Assembly: GCF_016808335.1 (NCBI RefSeq)
Contig: NC_053149.1
Span: forward strand, 56,473,922-56,537,921
Reading direction: 5' to 3'
Origin: Panicum virgatum
Lineage: Eukaryota > Streptophyta > Magnoliopsida > Poales > Poaceae
Length of the DNA: 64,000 nt
This document shows, piece after piece, positions 11,229-21,439 of the stretch (position 1 is the stretch's first letter; each line of letters starts with the position of its first letter). The position numbers were made by a program, and so were the translations under genes. The notes beneath the pieces were generated by a model. The model saw nothing but the letters and a program-made list of their open reading frames with translations, made no database searches and was not told where the DNA came from.

Positions 11229-14200
11229 CTATGGCAGGTTAGCATTGGCCAGATCCCCCATGCCGGATGTTCCTTCTCTGGATGCAAAGTCCTGCGACAT
11301 TCAGAAACATTGTGACCAACAAAATTCAGTTAGAGGTTAACATGCACATTATTACATTAATATAGCCCAAAACACCCAGGATGAGAATATGCGACAGCAT
11401 GGTTGAGTACCTGAAGGCGGTGCAGCAAGTGCATCAAGAACAAATGCACAAACACCTGGTGCAGGCATAACAGATTTAGTCAGTAAGCAGTCTTAATTTG
11501 ATTAAAGGGCAAACACATATGAAACTGAAGTTGTGCTGTTCTTGCCAGATAGAATAGCAGGCTGACTCGAGCAACAGGATGTCGCCACAAAAATCTTGTT
11601 GCACGGACAGCCCCTGTATCTAGAAGCTTCGCAGCCTTTTGTAGCTGGAACAAAGAATATGCATAGAAATAGATGTGAATATTGATGGCTCATTCCCCAT
11701 CAATTTAAAAGGGTGTAGACCTTCCAATTTACACTGGTTATATCTACCTGCTGATTTGCTGTTGCCATGTGGCGATGATGAAGAGGAAGAGGCCTACAAT
11801 ACCCATAGTTAATTGTCTAATATTGCTTGAATTCGCAAATATATGCAAACATTTAATACTGCATATCCTCAATTCTCATGAAATACAAGAATGATAACAG
11901 AAAACGCAACTTTCATGCATTGTAAAAAGCGCAACAGTTAACATACTCTAATGCCTTGATATCAGTATCTTCTTCCCACGACGATGCTGATCTACGAGTT
12001 GATTTGCTCCTTTCTGCTTCGATCTATCAAATGGTGGGCATTCATAATGGCAACAATATAAGAATTTCAGTAAAATGGTCTGGCAAAACAGCAACAGCAG
12101 GAGCATAAATTATCAACCTGCACTTCATGGAATTGTTTCAATGATTTCTCCAGTTGGAACTCCAATGCAGCCTTTTCACTGGCCATGGATTCCAATTGTG
12201 TTTGTTTGTGGTACTGGAAAAAGGATGCATGCAGAATCAAGTTACTTCTCAATTGTTGAAAGCCAAGGATATATAGAAGAAACAGACAGGCTGATTGCAT
12301 ACCAGCAAGTCAGTTAGCTCACGATATCTCTTCTCTAGCTCAACATGCTCCTATAGCAAGAAACGTCCACAAAAGTAAGTGCTAGAATGGTATGGTAGTA
12401 GCAAACGATTATTAGCTTAATAAGATATTTAATAACCAAAATCTGAATGACTTGGTTAGGGCCCAGCAAAGTAATAACTATTTCACCTGTCTAGAATAAT
12501 GCTCTGCATCTCTTCTCATTCCAGCCATTTCAACTCTCATCTTCTGCAACTCAGCCTGCATCATGAAAATTTGCAATGCATAAATACAAAACAATATCCA
12601 TAGCAAATTGATTAGCATATCAATGTTTATGTTAAATAAAGTTTGAGAATTCTAGCTGAATGAAATACTGAATCTTTTTAGTTAGCTTATGAAATTACTG
12701 TCACCTCCAAGGATGATATCTTTGTCTCTGCATCTCGTTGGCTTTGGCGTGCACGCTCAACTTCTTCCTGCCATGCTTGCATCTGTTTTCACAAAAGTAA
12801 AAGATACAAACACCATGTCATATCATTTTTTTTTCTTTCCAAAGCAATATACATGCATGCAAGCAGGGGTTACTTTTAGAAACACTAGAAACCTGATCTT
12901 AAGACCTTGTGTAAACAAGAGGCATTCCACATCAAAGGCATGATGTACAAACAATTTTAAGTCCTGAAAGAATAAGATGATTCTTTATTTTCACCTGAAG
13001 AACTTGATTAGCTTCTTCTGAAGGCTTTTTCTGCGCACGGCGATTACGAGCTTCCATTTCCTGAAGTTCTTGTTGCAACGAAGCACATTCAACCTGAAAT
13101 AACCAGAATATCATTAGTAACTAGGATAATGGAACAGCTATGACGTCAAAGTGTCATATACAAAACACAAAATGGAACAAAATTTACCTCAAGCACAGAC
13201 ACCTTGTGCTCCAATTCCAGTGCTCTTGATGAGCTTTGGTCAGCAGCTCTCTGGATGACAAAAGACGAGTTAAGATCAGTATTAGAGGATCGCCAATTAT
13301 ATTAAAAATTAGCTAGAAGCACTAAAACTGAGATCTGCATGCAACATTGGAAGTAGGATATGCATAACAATTAGGAAATACTGAATAGGAGCATTGAAGT
13401 TGATCAGTTACATGAATTTTACCAAGATTACGCCTCTTATTGTACTCATGTTGATGCTTCAAGTATAAACCTCTGAAATCTAAATTTGAATTTATGTTTC
13501 CAACGTTCAAATAGCTATGAGGATCCAAGTGTTAATATTGCATAAGAAAACAAAGCATAATAGCACCTGAACAGGACAGCATGCCAAGAATTTTAATCTT
13601 ACAAGTTCTTGAAGATTAACAGAACCAGGATGACCTTTCGTTGTTATATTGTGAATAAATATGGCACGAAACCTTAACAAGAACCAAACATTTGCTTAGC
13701 ACCAAGGTGCTACTATCCGATAGTATCTGAATAGTTGGCTCCATAACTCTCGCATCCTTGCAACAAAGATCATAAGGATAGTTGTACCTCGTAAAATTAC
13801 CTGGATTCTAGCAAGAGCATTTGATGCCTCAACAGCTCGATGTTCTAATTCTACTTCTCTCTCGACAGCAGCCTGTATTGTAACAGAAAGTGATTAGAAT
13901 ATAACACAAGTAACAATGGCGAATATGAAGTGCTGGAAAGACTGAACATGGACAAATTACCATTTTTGTGGCATTATGTGCAATGCGCTCTTCTTCAGCC
14001 CTACGCTCTGCAGTAGCAAGTTCCTCCCGTAAAGCCTAATTTAAACAGTGTGTTTGGAGGTTATGTATCTGATCAGCATCATGGGGACTGTGACAGAAAC
14101 CATCTTTGCCTTACTAACCTGGATGACCCTGGTTTCAGTAAGTTCACGATTCCTCTTGAGACCATCCATATCTTCCTGGTTCAACAGACAGCATGGTTAT

Positions 14201-16718
14201 ATTAAAAAAATTATATTTTTTAAGATTAATATCTATCTTTTAAATGATATTAATTTTTACTAATTGAGGATTAAAATAAAAAATGCTCATAGCTACTCAT
14301 ACAGCTATATTGCTTCAGAAGTGAGAATGTAGCAAGCAGCGTCACATAATGAAAAAGTGGCATTATTTTCGAACTAGTAAAAAGTTTCCAATGACACCAG
14401 ATATAAATCATAATCGATACACATTTCAGAATCAAGCAATAGTAGTGTAGAAGACCATTCCAGGTTTATAGCTCCTCTACTCAATTAGGGTACGGTACGG
14501 GCACTCGACTTGGGTTTTTATCTGGACTGTACGTGTGCCAACATGTCAAAGCAACCATATTATCAGGACAAGAATATCAAATCTGAGAGACGGCACCCTC
14601 TTTACCAGCACATGTCAACCAATAAAAAATATTAAAGCCACAAGTAAATGAAGTGTTGAAATGTATTTACAGAAGCATGTACCACTCATCATAGGATGAC
14701 AAGCTACTATCTAGTTTCCTTAGGCCTTAGTACACTCGCAATATTATGCTTATAGAAGAAATAATGAAAAGAGACTAATGTAAGATGAAACCTCTAAAGA
14801 AGCTAGCTTTTCTTCTGAAGCTGCTGCTCTTTTCTTCCAAGAGTCCAATGATTTAACAAGAGATTCAATCTCTGCGTTTTTTGCAGTCAAAGCATCAACC
14901 ATATTCGACTCAGCTCTTGAACCTTCTACTCTGGACATTGATAATTCTTGCTGTAGTTGCTTTATGTGAACCTCATATGAGCTAGACTTCTCTCTCTGGC
15001 ATGTTGTATAACATTGATGTATATTAGAAGAAAAGAATCAGCATGCAATTGGTTGGAGATAAATAGAAAAAAATCAGAATAAAGTGTGCGGGCAATTGGA
15101 CCTCTTGAACAAGAAGTTCCTCCAGCTGTGCGTTTTCAGACTTATACTCCTGGAGGCGGGATGAAAGTCCAGCACAAACCTATTGGTAGGTTGAAAACAA
15201 ACAAACAACTTAACACAGATCTAGCCAACATAGATTACATAGTGAGGCAACTGAGCTTATGCTGATCCTTACCCGAGCTAACCTAGCTTCTTTTGATTGC
15301 CCAGTCTTAACAGCACTTTTTAACAATCCTTGAGCCTGCCAATGATAAACAGAACAAAATGTATTGTGGGAAAGGAACAAGTGAACATATTCACATATCA
15401 ATCAGAACATTTTGGTCACTGTGATTCTGATGCTGCAACGTACCTCCTCAAGTTGGTCTTGTTCTTTGGCCGAAACTGAATCCGATTTCTGTCCTTGTTG
15501 ATTTTCTATGCTTTCTGGTGAATCTGAAACATTCTCTTTCTTTGATTCTTGCAGTTTGACAGTACCTTCTGTATTTGACAACTCAGACATATTCCTGTCC
15601 TGGATAACAGCCACAGCTGAGTCTCTCCCCTCCAAATTAACCACTGGACCAGTCTCAGCAGTCTGGTTACTACTGCTTGACTCACTTTTTTCATCTGGAA
15701 CTGAAGAAGAGCTCTCGACAGCGATCTCTGAATTTCTGGAACGTGCAACAGCATCCACAGTGGGAGCTGCATCCTCAGAGTTTATCTTCATCGGCTGGAC
15801 TTCAACCACATTATCAGCAACAGTCCCAGCCCCATTAGTCTTAAGATCATCAGTAGCGTTCTCTCCTTTCTCCAATGTATTCTCATTATTCATTACCTTA
15901 ACATCAACTGGAGCAATTTCAGGTTCACTAGCACTGGTATCAACACTTGCTGAATCTGCTGGTGCTGAAGGCCTGATCTTCTCAATCTTCATCCGCTCTC
16001 GTGGCGGTTGCCTACTTTTCCTTTCCCTCTGAGCACTTGTCTTATTACCACCATCAGCAGGCGTGAGCTTCAATGGACCCTGCAATACAAATTTACAGCA
16101 AAGCCTGAACAGTGAGTCCAATGTTGTAATGTGTAAAGAAACAAGCTATGCTCAAGAAGGATATTAAGTAGCGACCTTCTCCCTCGGTTTTCCCTTCTTC
16201 CCATCCACTTCTTGGCTATTTGATCCTTCACAAACAAACATTAGACGAATACAGATTAGACCACCCGCCAAATGGCTAAACGTGCACCGTATAAACCAAG
16301 AAGGCACGCTACCTGAAGGTTGAGAGGTAGACTGCTCATCCGACAACTCAGTTGCCACAATCTTGGCCCTCCGGTCGACGACTTCGAGCAAGTCTATTGC
16401 AAATGAACACAACTTTTAAATTCCATTGCAAACATTTACAGCGTAATCAAGCAGGCAATGAGACAGTGATGGGTTCAGTTGGTTGAAATTGGGCACACCA
16501 GAATGATCAAACAGAGCACACTAATAAAGCCAAATCGTAAGGAGCTAATCCTAGTCTTACAAATTAATCAGTGTTGGGATAGTACGAGAGTTGTGGGATG
16601 GGGGAGGGGGACGGCAGATCTTCGCCGGCGAGGAGGGGTGGATCTGGGTGCGCGGCGAGAGAGGGCATGAGAGGTCGAGGGGGTGCGTACCTTCGGCGAC
16701 CTTGAGCCAGGAGGCCAT
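11229..16718 (-). CDS. Golgin-84 homologue (golgin candidate 1-type coiled-coil Golgi protein)
   Basis: The start exon (16691-16718) encodes MASWLKVAE and splices to 16313-16393 (DLLEVVDRRAK), 16176-16225 and a large exon at 15444-16079 (212 codons, Ser/Glu-rich and acidic). Many short exons follow that encode heptad-rich coiled coil, for example 15273-15335, about 15102-15181, and exons near 14790-14980, 14110-14180 and 13000-13090. The C-terminus is resolved: 11546-11644 (ending VARVSLLFYL), 11411-11455 (VFVHLFLMHLLHRLQ) and the last exon with DFASREG...NANLP and stop at 11229-11231. The two hydrophobic stretches join into one C-terminal membrane anchor. Golgins of this type are tail-anchored tethers on Golgi cisternae that act in vesicle capture. 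Not every exon edge was fixed. The intron 11456-11545 appears to use a GC donor. Confidence 0.9.
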
Positions 16719-16926
16719 GGCGGGAGGGAGTTGGCGGGTAGCCCGCTGGTGGCGCAGTGTGACGGCGAGCGAGCTCGATGAATTGGCCGGTGTGAGATCT
16801 CCGGCCGCGGCAGTGGGGTTCTAAGGTGTCGCCATGGTTGGTAGCGTGGCGGGGTAAGGTTCGCCCGGACCAACCGGTCAGTTCTATTAGTAATAAGTAA
16901 CATTCTACCATGACCTAAATATACAA

Positions 16927-16999
16927 GCCCGTCTAGCTCAGTCGGTAGAGCGCAAGGCTCTTAACCTTGTGGTCGTGGGTTCGAGCCCCACGGTGGGCG
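16927..16999 (+). tRNA. tRNA-Lys (anticodon CUU)
   Basis: The 73-nt sequence folds as a standard cloverleaf: acceptor GCCCGTC pairs with GGTGGGC with two G-U pairs, the D arm is GCTC...GAGC, the anticodon stem is CAAGG/CCTTG, and the T arm contains GTTCGAGCC (B box). The anticodon loop CTCTTAA places CUU at about 16960-16962. There is no intron and no encoded CCA, as usual for plants. It lies about 210 bp upstream of the golgin start codon on the opposite strand. Confidence 0.97.
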
Positions 17000-17004
17000 T
17001 TCGA

Positions 17005-17013
17005 TTTTTTTTT
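17005..17013 (+). terminator. RNA polymerase III terminator of tRNA-Lys
   Basis: A run of nine T residues begins six bases after the mature tRNA 3' end, which is the usual Pol III stop signal. Confidence 0.8.
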
Positions 17014-17496
17014 CTCGTTAGCGTACTCTTTTCATCTTCTGCCTTCTCTTACTTTGGCTTGCTGATTCTCCTTTTTGTGAGTGCGAACGAGTATACTTCA
17101 AAAATTATTGAACCCCTGTTAACCCGTACAATCACGGAGGAGAATGTAAAAAAAGCGTTACCGAGCGTACTGTATAGAAGCATGGGCCTGCTTTATCCTT
17201 TGTCATCTTGATCGTAAATTGTAACATTATAATGGTCAAGCTTTTGCTCAGTGTAATATGAACCTCATTTGTAAACTCGAATCTGATTTTATTTTTGGCA
17301 GATGTTAACGCTGCTAGGTTTCGAGCCCAAGAGCTGGTGGAGCAATCCAGAGCCGCATATGCGAGAGCGATCAGTGGCATCACAAGACCCACTCCCGGTC
17401 CAAGAGGAGTTCGCCCCCCATGCCGCTTGTCTTCGTCTCCGACGACTCCCGCAGTAGGATACGGCCTCCCCCAACCCACTGCCGCCATCATCTCGG

Positions 17497-17499
<3 letters not shown>

Positions 17500-17534
<35 letters not shown>
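17500..17534. repeat. Poly-C homopolymer (about 35 bp)
   Basis: An uninterrupted run of C, preceded by GCTGC and followed by TATCGCGAGG. It encodes a spurious proline tract in overlapping frames. The true length is uncertain because such runs are prone to sequencing and assembly error. Confidence 0.8.
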
Positions 17535-17829
17535 TATCGCGAGGTAGAAAACGAACAGCACCGGAGCGGCTCAAGTGCAGTGATCGTGGATCTCCTTCTA
17601 CGGCGAAACGCAATGCACCTACGCACATGACTCCTAACATTAGCGAAGAGCTGAAACAGCTTCAGCCTGACAACCAACTTCAAGATCTGCCCTGACAAGA
17701 CAAGGAGATTGTCTGTGGGCTTCTTGATATGTGTCAGGTTCACATGGACTAAGAGGGCCGTATTCCTCCTCTCTTTTTTTACGGAGAATGGACTATGCAT
17801 TAGTGAGCTAGTCGATGTAAAAATTTATT

Positions 17830-18624
17830 AGAAAGGAAAAAAGTTATATTTACCTCCGTTAAATATAGGTCGAGTTACGTTTCCACTCTGAACTCGAAAA
17901 TCGGGTATTTTGGATCCTCAGACTCGTGATATCGGACAAATGACTTCCTTGAGTGGTTTCTCTTAGTTGTTTTCCTTTTCCTTTTATATTTATTTTGTAT
18001 AAATCTTTGAGAAATTGTAGTAAATAACAAAAAATATATAATAGAACATGGACTTCACATGAGTAGATCTATGCAGTGAACATATGATATGATATAATTT
18101 AGTAATTTTTTACTTTTAGATATATATTTTCTATAATTAATTTGTATCTACATTTTTCTTGGCTTGATTATGGTGAAATTTTTATGGTAGTCTAATCATT
18201 ATATGATTAAGTTGTAGTAAAAATTTCATGCTCAATAGATTACGTATGCCTGAGTTATAGATTCAAGAGTTAATACTATATCAGACTTTACATGATTCAA
18301 TAAGCATGAAAGTTTCACTACAGTTCAAGAATATAATTATTAGCCCAACATAAAATTTTACCATAATTGGACTACATAGATATACTCATGTGGTGTCCAA
18401 CAACATTGGATTTTCTATTTTATGATTTTTACTTGATTTACTATAATTTCTCGAAGATTTATCTAAAACAAATATAAAAGAAAAGAAAGAAAACCACTTA
18501 AGTAGGCCATTTGTTCAGTATCGCGAGTCTGAGGAGCCAAAATACCCAATTTTCAAGTTCAGAGTGGAAATATAAACTCATGCCACAGTTTAGGAAGGTA
18601 AATAGGATTTTTTTTTTCAGTTAC
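17830..18624. mobile_element. Long-terminal-inverted-repeat element, Mutator-like and non-autonomous
   Basis: The left half (for example TTTCCACTCTGAACTCGAAA near 17880-17900 and CCTCAGACTCG near 17917) is repeated as an imperfect reverse complement in the right half (near 18530-18575). The pairing continues inward to about 18080 and 18370, so most of the 795 bp is one giant hairpin. Flanking 9-mers AAATTTATT (17821-17829) and AAATACATT (18625-18633) match at 7 of 9 positions, suggesting an aged 9-bp Mutator-type duplication. The paralogous block near 51196-51206 lacks the element. No coding capacity. Confidence 0.7.
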
Positions 18625-19015
18625 AAATACATTCCCACTAATAGGAACAATCAGACCAATGATTGACCCCCCAAGCTTTTTTCCTCCAGCAAAGGGAAAG
18701 CAGGTGCGCGTCTCCTGAATTCCTCTTTGCTACCGCGCGCAGCCTCGCTGCCGCTGGAGCAGAACGCTCACGCATGCATGCAGCACACGCAGGAAACAAC
18801 CAAGAAAGCAAACGGCGCACAAAATGAAAAATGCTGTCGTGGCGACGCTGGGTGACCGCCGCGGGCGCCAACATGAGTGAAAGATGCCATCGGCAGGCTG
18901 TTTCAGAGATCACGATGTGCATATATACCGCCAACCCCCGTAGCAGCCGTGCGACACCATCCATATCTAACACGATCATCAGATAGCAAGCAGCTCTACG
19001 GCCAAGGCGACAACC

Positions 19016-20676
19016 ATGGCGGCCGCGGCCCGTCTCCTCACGCTCTGCGCCGCTCCTAGTACATGCCCACTCCTCTCCTCCCCTCGCTCCCGGCAGACCA
19101 ACTCCGTGCCGGCAACGGCAACGGCACGGCGCAACCCCGCACGCCCCGTGAAGGCGACCACGCGGCCGCAGGAGGCCGCAGCAGCACGAGACGGCGGCAC
19201 GGAGCTCTCCGCGTGGGCCAGCGTCCGGCAGGAGCGGTGGGAGGGCGAGCTGCCCGTCGAAGGACGCCTCCCTGACTGGCTGGTACGGTACAACTCCCAC
19301 TCCGCCGGTAACAACGCCTTCTCGATTCGTTCGCGTGCTTACACCTAAGCCCACCCTGCTGCCGTTCATGTGTGCGCGGCAGAGCGGCACGTACCTGAGG
19401 AACGGGCCGGGGGCTGTGGGACGTGGGCGGCGGCGGCGGCGCGTTCCACCACCTGTTCGACGGCTACGCCACGCTCGTCCGCGTCTCCTTCCGGCAGGGC
19501 CGCGCCACGGGCGCGCACCGGCAGATCGAGTCGGACGCGTACGTGTCCGCCGTGGCGAGAGGCGCCCCCGTCCTGCGCGAGTTCTCGCAGTGCCCCAAGC
19601 CCGGGAGCCTGCTGGACCGCGTGGGCAACGCCGTCGGGATCCTCAGCGGCGCGGCGCTCACGGACAACCCCAACAGCGCCGTGCTGCCGCTCGGGGACGG
19701 CCGGGTGCTGTGCCTCACCGAGACCACCAAGAGCTCCGTCCTGGTCGACCCGGAGACGCTCGCCACGGTCGGCAAGCTCAGGTACGCCGACGGCCTCGGC
19801 GGCACGATGATGATGATCCAGTCCGCGCACCCGATCATGACCGAGTCCGAGCTCCTGACGGTGCTCCCCGATCTCGCCCGCCCGGGCCACCTCGTCGTCC
19901 GGATGGCGGCCGGGAGCGACGAGAGGGAGGTGATTGGCAGAGTGGACTGCCGCGGGGGGCCGACCCCGGGGTGGATGCACTCGTTCGCCGTCACGGAGAA
20001 CTACGTCGTCGTGCCGGAGATGCCGCTCCGGTACTCGGCCAGCAGCCTGATCAAGTGCGAGCCCGCCCCGTACTACGCCTTCGAGTGGCTCCCGGCGTCC
20101 GGCAGCTACATGCACGTCATGTGCAGGTCCACCGGGAAGACGGTAAGCTAGCTAGCTCGTGCCTTGAAGTATAGGTGGCGAGCGTCGAGGTGCCGCCGTT
20201 CCTGGCGATCCATTACATCAACGCGTACGAAGAGAGAGGCGAGGACGACGGCCCGGCTGCCGCGGTCGTCGTAGACTGCTGCGAGCACTACGGCGATCCC
20301 GCCATCATCGAGACGCTTGTCCTCCACAGGCTGAGATCGTTCAGGGACCAGGACGTGCTGCCAGACGCCAGGTACCACACGATGTACATACACATATGGT
20401 TGTCACATTGTGGCAGCCGATGCGTCAACACCTCCTGCCTTCTCGAGAGTAACAGTTTCCTGACGACGATGTGCCGCGCGCCGCCGGCAGGGTGGGTCGG
20501 TTCAGGATACCGCTGGACGGCAGCCCGTTCGGCGAGCTCGACACGACGCTGGACCCGGAGGAGCACGGCCGGGGAATCAACATGTGCAGCATCAACCCCG
20601 CCTACCTCGGCAAGAGGTACCGGTACGCCTACGCCTGCCGTGCCCGCCGGCCGTGCAACTTCCCCAACACCCTAAC
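19016..20676 (+). pseudogene. Carotenoid cleavage dioxygenase 8-like (CCD8/D10-type) copy A, frameshifted and truncated
   Basis: Exons 19016-19282, 19383-20142, 20175-20371 and 20491-20676 (interrupted) match the strigolactone-pathway enzyme CCD8. Recognisable stretches are SVRQERWEGEL, GTYLRNGPG, HLFDGYATLVRVSF, LCLTET, GRVDCRGGP, SGSYMHVMC, VASVEVPPF, QDVLPDAR and VGRFRIPLDGS. CCD8 cleaves 10'-apo-beta-carotenal to carlactone in plastids, and the Ser/Ala/Arg-rich N-terminus is transit-peptide-like. Three of the four iron-ligand histidines are present: SAHP (19828-19830), WMHSF (19978-19980) and AIHYINA (20211-20213). Two lesions are visible. Five G instead of the expected four at 19409-19413, just after the NGPG motif, shift the frame (exon 2 is 760 nt, not a multiple of 3). 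A gypsy LTR also begins at 20677 inside exon 4. The rest of this copy's 3' end is missing. Confidence 0.9.
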
Positions 20677-20797
20677 TGTTGGGGGCGCCACCTTCGGCCA
20701 TCGACCGAAGGCCCGCGCGCAATTTGAATGCAACGACAAGGTCTTCTGCCGGCTCGGCAAGCCGAGCAGTCGAAGGGCCTCAAGCTTCGGGCGAAGA

Positions 20798-20999
20798 GTG
20801 ACGAAGACCAAGGTGCCTACGGCGAAGACCGAGGCGCCAAAGGCGAAGACGAAGATAAGCGAATAGTGGCGAAGACCAAGGCGCATACGGCAAAGACCGA
20901 GGCGACAAAGGCGAAGGCAAAGATAAGCGAAGAGAGGCGAAGACCAAGGCGCCTACGGCGAAGACCAGGGCGCAGATTGCGAAGTTGAAGACCAGCAAA
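20798..20999 (+). repeat. 68-bp tandem repeat in the LTR, about 2.9 copies
   Basis: GTGACGAAGACCAAGG at 20798 recurs as GTGGCGAAGACCAAGG at 20866 and GAGGCGAAGACCAAGG at 20934, an exact 68-bp spacing. It lies upstream of the LTR TATA box, where retrotransposon enhancer repeats are often found; a role here is inference. Confidence 0.8.
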
Positions 21000-21232
21000 G
21001 GAAGGCATCGGAGAGTAAGCGCTTCGGAAGCCGCGAAGGGAATCTTGTTCACCAAATGGTGATGAGCGAGTCTGGGCCCAATGGGCTGTAATGGGCCCAA
21101 TAGTCAGAAGAGGTTCGGATGTAATTTACCAAAGGATGTAAAAATACGGTTGTACCCCGGAAATATTTTGGGAATATAGTTGTTAGGGGGCATTATTGTG
21201 TAATAACGGAGGGTGGTAGGTGAACCGTCACC

Positions 21233-21240
21233 TATAAATA
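21233..21240 (+). promoter_or_regulatory. TATA box of the gypsy-1 LTR promoter
   Basis: TATAAATA occurs at 21233-21240 in the 3' part of the LTR, about 200 bp before the gag start codon at 21440, the expected place for the U3 promoter. Confidence 0.6.
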
Positions 21241-21397
21241 CCGACCCCTGTATATTGATGGGGGGATTGGAAGACAGAGAGAATCCTTCTTACTGTGCGA
21301 AGCCCTGTTTCTGAATTGGAGTTGTTCTCTTCGACTGGTGCGCTCTTACCTCACTGTTGTGGTGTTTGTCCATTTTGGAGGCACTCTCCACCAACAG

Positions 21398-21415
21398 TTT
21401 GGCGCCCACCCGTCG
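21398..21415 (+). other. Primer-binding site of gypsy-1
   Basis: TTTGGCGCCCACCCGTCG begins two bases after the LTR CA end. TGGCGCCCACC-type primer-binding sites are common in Tat-lineage grass elements. Confidence 0.65.
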
Positions 21416-21439
21416 GTTCGACACACCACGCCACACCAC

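Larger units (their letters stand above)
17030..18850. repeat. Duplicated block U, copy 1 (paralogue at 50390-51770)
   Basis: Several collinear stretches match 50390-51770: near 17090-17170, 17297-17335 (GCAGATGTTAACGCTG, then a TTTCGAGCCCAAGAGCTG match), 17694-17820, 18630-18660 (CATTCCCACTAATAGGAACA) and 18670-18760. The copies differ by insertions: copy 1 has an extra segment at 17341-17690 with a C homopolymer, and a long-TIR transposon at 17830-18624. A frame beginning ADVNA.RFRAQEL is kept in both copies, but its family is unknown to me. The block lies directly upstream of the CCD8-like pseudogene. Confidence 0.75.
20677..21396 (+). repeat. 5' LTR of gypsy-1
   Basis: The LTR starts TGTTGGGGGCGCC and ends CTCCACCAACA, with inverted TGTTGG/CCAACA ends, and is immediately followed by a GTTTGGCGCCCACC primer-binding motif. 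Length is 720 bp. It holds a 68-bp tandem repeat and a TATA box. Bases 20672-20676 (CTAAC) are the expected left target duplication, but the partner is missing with the 3' LTR. Confidence 0.85.

Noticed and set aside
15508..16032. Plus-strand open frame of 174 codons
   Set aside because: It mirrors the large Ser/Glu-rich exon of golgin-84; low-complexity codons keep the reverse frame open.
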